From Actinomycetes bacterium (GTDB lineage Bacteria > Actinomycetota > Actinomycetes > Mycobacteriales > Mycobacteriaceae), in the NCBI GenBank assembly GCA_023416315.1, contig JAEZIA010000197.1, positions 1 through 7,333 on the forward strand: a stretch of DNA of 7,333 bases, given 5' to 3'. Numbering within the stretch: position 1 is the stretch's first letter; every line of letters begins with the position of its first letter. The notes beneath the pieces are model-generated. The model was not told the DNA's origin and did no database searches. It saw nothing but the letters and a program-made list of their open reading frames with translations. Both the position numbers and the translations under genes were made by a program. This document shows positions 4,610 to 7,333 of the stretch, piece after piece.

Positions 4610-6808
4610 ATGCCCATCGCGATCACCCCGGAGCACAACGACCTCGCGGACTCGGCGAAGTCCCTCGTCGCACGGGTGGCGCCCTCGGAGGTCCTACACG
4701 AGGCGCTGGAGAACCCGCTATCCAATCCGCCGCCGTACTGGAGAGCGGCCGCCGAGCAGGGCCTGCACGGACTGCATCTGGCCGAGGCAGTGGACGGTCA
4801 AGGCTTCGGCCTGCTGGAGCTGGCGATCGTGATCGCGGAGTTCGGCTACGGCGCGGTGCCCGGGCCCTTTGTGCCGTCGGCGATCGCGAGCGCGCTGATC
4901 TCGGCCCATGATCCCGGCGCGACGCTGCTGAGCCGGTTGGCCTCGGGGGAGGTCATCGCCGCCTGCGCCCTGGAGTCTGGCCTGACCGCCACCCGCCAGG
5001 ATGACGCCTTGGTGATCCGTGGTGAGGCTCGATCGGTGCCCGCTGCCGAGCAGGCCTCAGTGCTGGTGCTGCCGGTCGCCATCGACAGCGGTGTGGAGTG
5101 GGTGGTCCTGGAGGCCGCCGACCTCGAGATCGAACCGGTCACCTCGGTGGACCTGTTGCGCCCGGTGGCCCATGTCCGTGCCAACGCCGTCGAGGTCGCC
5201 GACGACCGCGCGCTGACCAACCTCACGCAACCGGCCGCTCGGGCGATCATCACCACGCTGCTGTCGGCGGAGGCGGTCGGCATCGCCCGCTGGGCCACCG
5301 ATACCGCCGCCGCCTACGCGAAGATCCGTGAGCAGTTCGGCCGCCCGATCGGTCAATTCCAGGCGATCAAGCACAAGTGCGCCGAGATGATCGCGACCAC
5401 CGAGCGGGCCACCGCCGCGGTGTGGGATGCCGCTCGCGCACTGGACGAAGCCGCGGAAAAGGATTGGGACAACGCGGCAACCGCGTACGAGTTCGCCGCC
5501 GCCGTGGCCGCCAGCCTCGCGCCGGCGGCCGCCCAGCACACCACCCAGGACTGCATCCAGGTGCACGGCGGCATCGGTTTCACGTGGGAGCACGACACCA
5601 ACGTGTACTACCGCCGCACGCTGGGCCTCGTCGCAGCATTCGGGCGATCCAGCGAATATCCGCAGAAGGTGTTCAACACCGCGACCAGCACCGGCATGCG
5701 GGCGGTCAAGATCGACCTGGACCCCGAGACCGAGAAGCTGCGCGAAGAGATTCGCGCGGAAGTCGCCGCACTGAAGGCGATTCCGCGCCAGGAGCGCAAG
5801 GCCGCGATCGCCGAGGGCGGCTGGGTGCAGCCGCACCTGCCGAAGCCGTGGGGCCGCGCAGCCAAGCCGGTCGAACAAATCCTCATCGCCCAGGAGTTCA
5901 CCGCCGGACAGGTCAAGCGCCCGGCGATGGGCATTGCGGCCTGGCTTATCCCGTCGATCGTGGCGTTCGGCAACGACGAGCAGAAGCTGCGCTTCCTGCC
6001 GCCGACGTTCCGCGGCGAAATGATCTGGTGCCAGCTGTTTTCCGAACCGGGCGCCGGCTCGGACCTGGCGAGCCTGACCACGAAGGCCACCAAGGTCGAC
6101 GGCGGCTGGCGGATCACCGGGCAGAAGATCTGGACCACCGGCGCCCAGTACGCGCAGTGGGGTGCGTTGTTGGCACGGACGAACCCGAGCGCGCCGAAGC
6201 ACAACGGCATCACCTACTTCCTGCTCGATATGAAGGCCGAGGGGGTCGAGGTCAAGCCGTTGCGTGAGCTCACCGGGCACGCGATGTTCAACACCGTGTT
6301 CATCGACGACGTGTTCGTGCCCGACGAGCTGGTGCTCGGTGAGGTGGACCGCGGCTGGGAGGTCAGCCGCAATACTCTGACAGCCGAACGGGTTTCGATC
6401 GGCAGCAGCGAGCCAGGGTTCTTGGCGAACCTCGACGGTTTCGTGAAGTTCGTCAGCGATGGCCACTTCGATCAGATCGGCCACCACCGGGCCGGGGAAC
6501 TGATCGCCGAGGGGCATGCCGCCAAGCTGCTGAACCTGCGCTCGACCCTGCTGACTCTGGCCGGCGGCGATGCGATGCCGTCGGCGGCGATCTCGAAGCT
6601 GTTGTCGATGCGCACCGGACAGGGGTATGCCGAGTTCGCGGTGTCGTCATTCGGGATCGACGGCGCCATCGGCGATCCCGAACAGCTGCAAGGCAAGTGG
6701 GCGGAGTACCTGTTGGGCAGCCGGTCGACCACCATCTACGGCGGCACGTCCGAGGTACAGCTGAACATCATCGCCGAACGGCTGCTCGGCCTGCCCCGCG
6801 ACCCGTAG
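4610..6808 (+). CDS. fadE6: Fused two-domain acyl-CoA dehydrogenase (FadE6-type)
   Basis: At 732 residues this is about twice the normal acyl-CoA dehydrogenase length, close to M. tuberculosis FadE6 (731, from memory). It introduces an alpha,beta double bond into an acyl-CoA using FAD. The N-terminal unit (1 to about 360) keeps QFGRPIGQFQ (242-251) and HGGIGFTWEHD (319-329), typical contacts to a neighbouring subunit's FAD. Its own flavin loop is degenerate (AACALESGLTATRQ). The C-terminal unit (about 366-732) keeps FSEPGAGSD (477-485) and the IWTTGA flavin motif (507-512) but lacks the QFGRPI segment. The two halves therefore look complementary, sharing one FAD site per chain. The medium-chain catalytic Glu position reads IYGGTSE (709-715), with Gly711 replacing it; Glu593 in TAERVSIG matches the isovaleryl-CoA dehydrogenase base position. 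AGGAGG lies 7 nt before the ATG. FadE34 and FadE22 are other fused family members, so the symbol is likely but not certain. Confidence 0.85.
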   Translation: MPIAITPEHNDLADSAKSLVARVAPSEVLHEALENPLSNPPPYWRAAAEQGLHGLHLAEAVDGQGFGLLELAIVIAEFGYGAVPGPFVPSAIASALISAHDPGATLLSRLASGEVIAACALESGLTATRQDDALVIRGEARSVPAAEQASVLVLPVAIDSGVEWVVLEAADLEIEPVTSVDLLRPVAHVRANAVEVADDRALTNLTQPAARAIITTLLSAEAVGIARWATDTAAAYAKIREQFGRPIGQFQAIKHKCAEMIATTERATAAVWDAARALDEAAEKDWDNAATAYEFAAAVAASLAPAAAQHTTQDCIQVHGGIGFTWEHDTNVYYRRTLGLVAAFGRSSEYPQKVFNTATSTGMRAVKIDLDPETEKLREEIRAEVAALKAIPRQERKAAIAEGGWVQPHLPKPWGRAAKPVEQILIAQEFTAGQVKRPAMGIAAWLIPSIVAFGNDEQKLRFLPPTFRGEMIWCQLFSEPGAGSDLASLTTKATKVDGGWRITGQKIWTTGAQYAQWGALLARTNPSAPKHNGITYFLLDMKAEGVEVKPLRELTGHAMFNTVFIDDVFVPDELVLGEVDRGWEVSRNTLTAERVSIGSSEPGFLANLDGFVKFVSDGHFDQIGHHRAGELIAEGHAAKLLNLRSTLLTLAGGDAMPSAAISKLLSMRTGQGYAEFAVSSFGIDGAIGDPEQLQGKWAEYLLGSRSTTIYGGTSEVQLNIIAERLLGLPRDP

Positions 6809-6809
6809 G
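6794..6809 (+). repeat. 16-bp direct repeat, copy 1 (end of fadE6)
   Basis: CCCCGCGACCCGTAGG encodes the last residues of the dehydrogenase (Pro-Arg-Asp-Pro) and includes its TAG stop. An exact second copy lies 163 bp downstream at 6957-6972. The two copies bracket the hairpin-rich block 6810-6956. Confidence 0.92.
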
Positions 6810-6817
6810 GTCCTTCG

Positions 6818-6875
6818 CGAGCAGACGCAAAATCGCCTAAATCGGCGCCGGACTGAGTGAGTTTGCGTCTGCTCG
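6818..6875. terminator. Hairpin 1: perfect 14-bp stem, candidate bidirectional terminator
   Basis: CGAGCAGACGCAAA (6818-6831) pairs perfectly with TTTGCGTCTGCTCG (6862-6875). The 30-nt loop contains a smaller hairpin, CGCC (6834-6837) with GGCG (6844-6847). The structure is symmetric, so RNA from either strand would fold. It begins 9 bp after the fadE6 stop and lies downstream of the ligase gene on the other strand, as expected for a two-way terminator. No U-run follows the stem on either strand; A/T triplets occur only at the loop end. The arm sequence resembles a recurrent intergenic motif of mycobacteria; I recall a described tuberculosis terminator family (TRIT) of this kind but cannot verify the match here. 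Confidence 0.6.
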
Positions 6876-6889
6876 TCATAAGTTCACTT

Positions 6890-6946
6890 CGAGTGTGCGG
6901 GTGCATACGCTGTTCGCGGCGTGTTGAGTATGAAACCGCACATTCG
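6890..6946. terminator. Hairpin 2: 11-bp stem with inner 5-bp stem
   Basis: CGAGTGTGCGG (6890-6900) pairs with CCGCACATTCG (6936-6946), ten Watson-Crick pairs and one G-U. After a symmetric 3 x 3 internal loop (GTG 6901-6903, AAA 6933-6935), CATAC (6904-6908) pairs with GTATG (6928-6932). It lies 14 bp after hairpin 1 and is similar in size (57 versus 58 bp) but unrelated in sequence, so it is not a duplicate. No U-run follows. For the ligase transcript this hairpin comes first and hairpin 1 second. It could be a second terminator, an RNA-stabilising structure or part of a repeated intergenic element. Confidence 0.5.
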
Positions 6947-6956
6947 CCTCAGTCAC

Positions 6957-6972
6957 CCCCGCGACCCGTAGG
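6957..6972 (+). repeat. 16-bp direct repeat, copy 2
   Basis: This is an exact copy of the terminal 16 bp of fadE6, including the TAG triplet. It lies in non-coding DNA 17 bp before the stop of the convergent ligase gene. A match of this length by chance within 200 bp is improbable even in GC-rich DNA. Confidence 0.92.
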
Positions 6973-6989
6973 CGCCCAGCGCGCGCGGG

Positions 6990-7333
6990 CTACTGGATCT
7001 CGATCTGGCGCAGCTCCCGCTTGAGGATCTTGCCGGTCGGGTTGCGCGGCAACTCGGAGAGGAACACCACCTCGCGCGGAACCTTGTAGCGCGCAAGGTG
7101 TTCGCGCACATAGTTCTTGACCGCATCCTCGGTGAGTTGGGCCTCTTCGCGCAACACGACGAACGCCCTAAGCCGCGCGCCCCAGTCAGGGTCCTCGACG
7201 CCCAGTGCGGTCGCCTCGACAACGTCGGGGTGACCGCTGATCAGATCCTCGACCTCGGCCGGGAAGACGTTCTCGCCGCCAGAGACGATCATCTCGTCGT
7301 CGCGGCCGCTGACGAACAGCAGGCCGTTGTGGT
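6990..7333 (-). CDS. fadD2: Acyl-CoA ligase / synthetase, C-terminal part (FadD2-type; N-terminus outside window)
   Basis: The last 113 residues of an ANL-superfamily (AMP-forming) acyl-CoA synthetase are visible; the frame stays open to the window edge. The fragment begins HNGLLFVSGRDDEMIVSGGEN, the A8 hinge where the C-terminal domain rotates between the adenylation and thioester-forming steps. ENVFPAEVE follows. The catalytic lysine of the adenylation step is in PTGKILKREL, 13 residues from the end. The ATG at 7292 is internal to the A8 motif and is not a start. The enzyme activates a carboxylic acid to its CoA thioester with ATP, the expected step before an acyl-CoA dehydrogenase. It is convergent with the FadE6-type gene, as I recall for fadD2 and fadE6 in M. 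tuberculosis. The family is certain; the symbol depends on gene order, since this C-terminal domain is common to most FadD proteins. Confidence 0.85.
   Translation of the reverse strand, partial: HNGLLFVSGRDDEMIVSGGENVFPAEVEDLISGHPDVVEATALGVEDPDWGARLRAFVVLREEAQLTEDAVKNYVREHLARYKVPREVVFLSELPRNPTGKILKRELRQIEIQ

Larger units (their letters stand above)
6810..6989. other. Convergent intergenic region with paired hairpins
   Basis: No credible gene lies in this stretch between the dehydrogenase and the convergent ligase. It is filled by two hairpins (6818-6875 and 6890-6946), the second copy of the 16-bp direct repeat, and a GC-rich 17-bp tail with an alternating GCGCGCGC core (6979-6986). GACTGAG (6851-6857) in the loop of hairpin 1 is complementary to CTCAGTC (6948-6954) just after hairpin 2, which would allow an alternative long-range fold across the block. 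Confidence 0.75.

Noticed and set aside
5057..6517. A 486-codon open frame on the - strand opposite fadE6
   Set aside because: It is antisense to well-conserved dehydrogenase motifs, has no recognisable family features, is rich in Arg/Gly/His/Asp as expected from reading GC-rich codons backwards, and has no ribosome site.
6973..6990. GC-rich hairpin GCCC...GGGC just after the ligase stop as a separate terminator
   Set aside because: The stem is only 4 bp around an alternating GCGCGCGC core, with no U-run; this is expected by chance at this GC content.
1..7333. tRNA, rRNA, CRISPR array, transposase or integrase genes
   Set aside because: No cloverleaf, rRNA-like stretch, regularly spaced repeats or transposase/integrase motifs were seen on either strand.

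Overview
The window looks like chromosomal DNA from a mycobacterium (Mycobacterium/Mycolicibacterium type). The sequence is uniformly GC-rich with strongly GC-biased third codon positions. Gene content and order resemble, from memory, the Rv0270-Rv0275c region of M. tuberculosis in reverse: a TetR regulator, a small VOC protein on the opposite strand, an alpha/beta hydrolase, a fused double acyl-CoA dehydrogenase (FadE6 type) and a convergent acyl-CoA ligase (FadD2 type). No database comparison was possible, so the orthology rests on recognition, protein length and gene order.

Layout. Positions 1-462 (+) hold the C-terminal part of a TetR-family regulator whose DNA-binding domain is mostly outside the window. 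It meets a VOC-superfamily metalloenzyme (459-1037, -) tail to tail, and one CTAG supplies both stop codons. A 123-bp divergent control region (1038-1160) separates that gene from a + strand gene run: alpha/beta hydrolase (1161-2282), D-2-hydroxyacid dehydrogenase (about 2273-3244), ACS-type MFS transporter (3222-4550) and, after 59 bp, a 732-residue two-domain acyl-CoA dehydrogenase (4610-6808). The first three overlap by 10 and 23 bp and look translationally coupled. The convergent acyl-CoA ligase (6990-7333, -) runs off the right edge.

The 181-bp gap between the two convergent acyl-CoA genes is the most structured DNA here. It carries two large hairpins, one with a perfect 14-bp stem and one with an 11-bp stem plus an inner 5-bp stem. 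Both lie between two exact copies of a 16-bp direct repeat, and the first copy is the end of the dehydrogenase gene including its stop codon. This suggests an inserted or duplicated hairpin module, possibly acting as a two-way terminator.

Together the genes suggest uptake of a small organic acid (MFS), its oxidation or reduction at an alpha-hydroxy/keto position (dehydrogenase), hydrolysis of a C-C, ester or thioester bond (hydrolase), and CoA activation plus alpha,beta-desaturation (FadD/FadE). The substrate cannot be read from the sequence. The dehydrogenase-MFS pair lies where I do not recall such genes in M. tuberculosis, so it may be a lineage-specific addition to a conserved lipid-catabolism locus.
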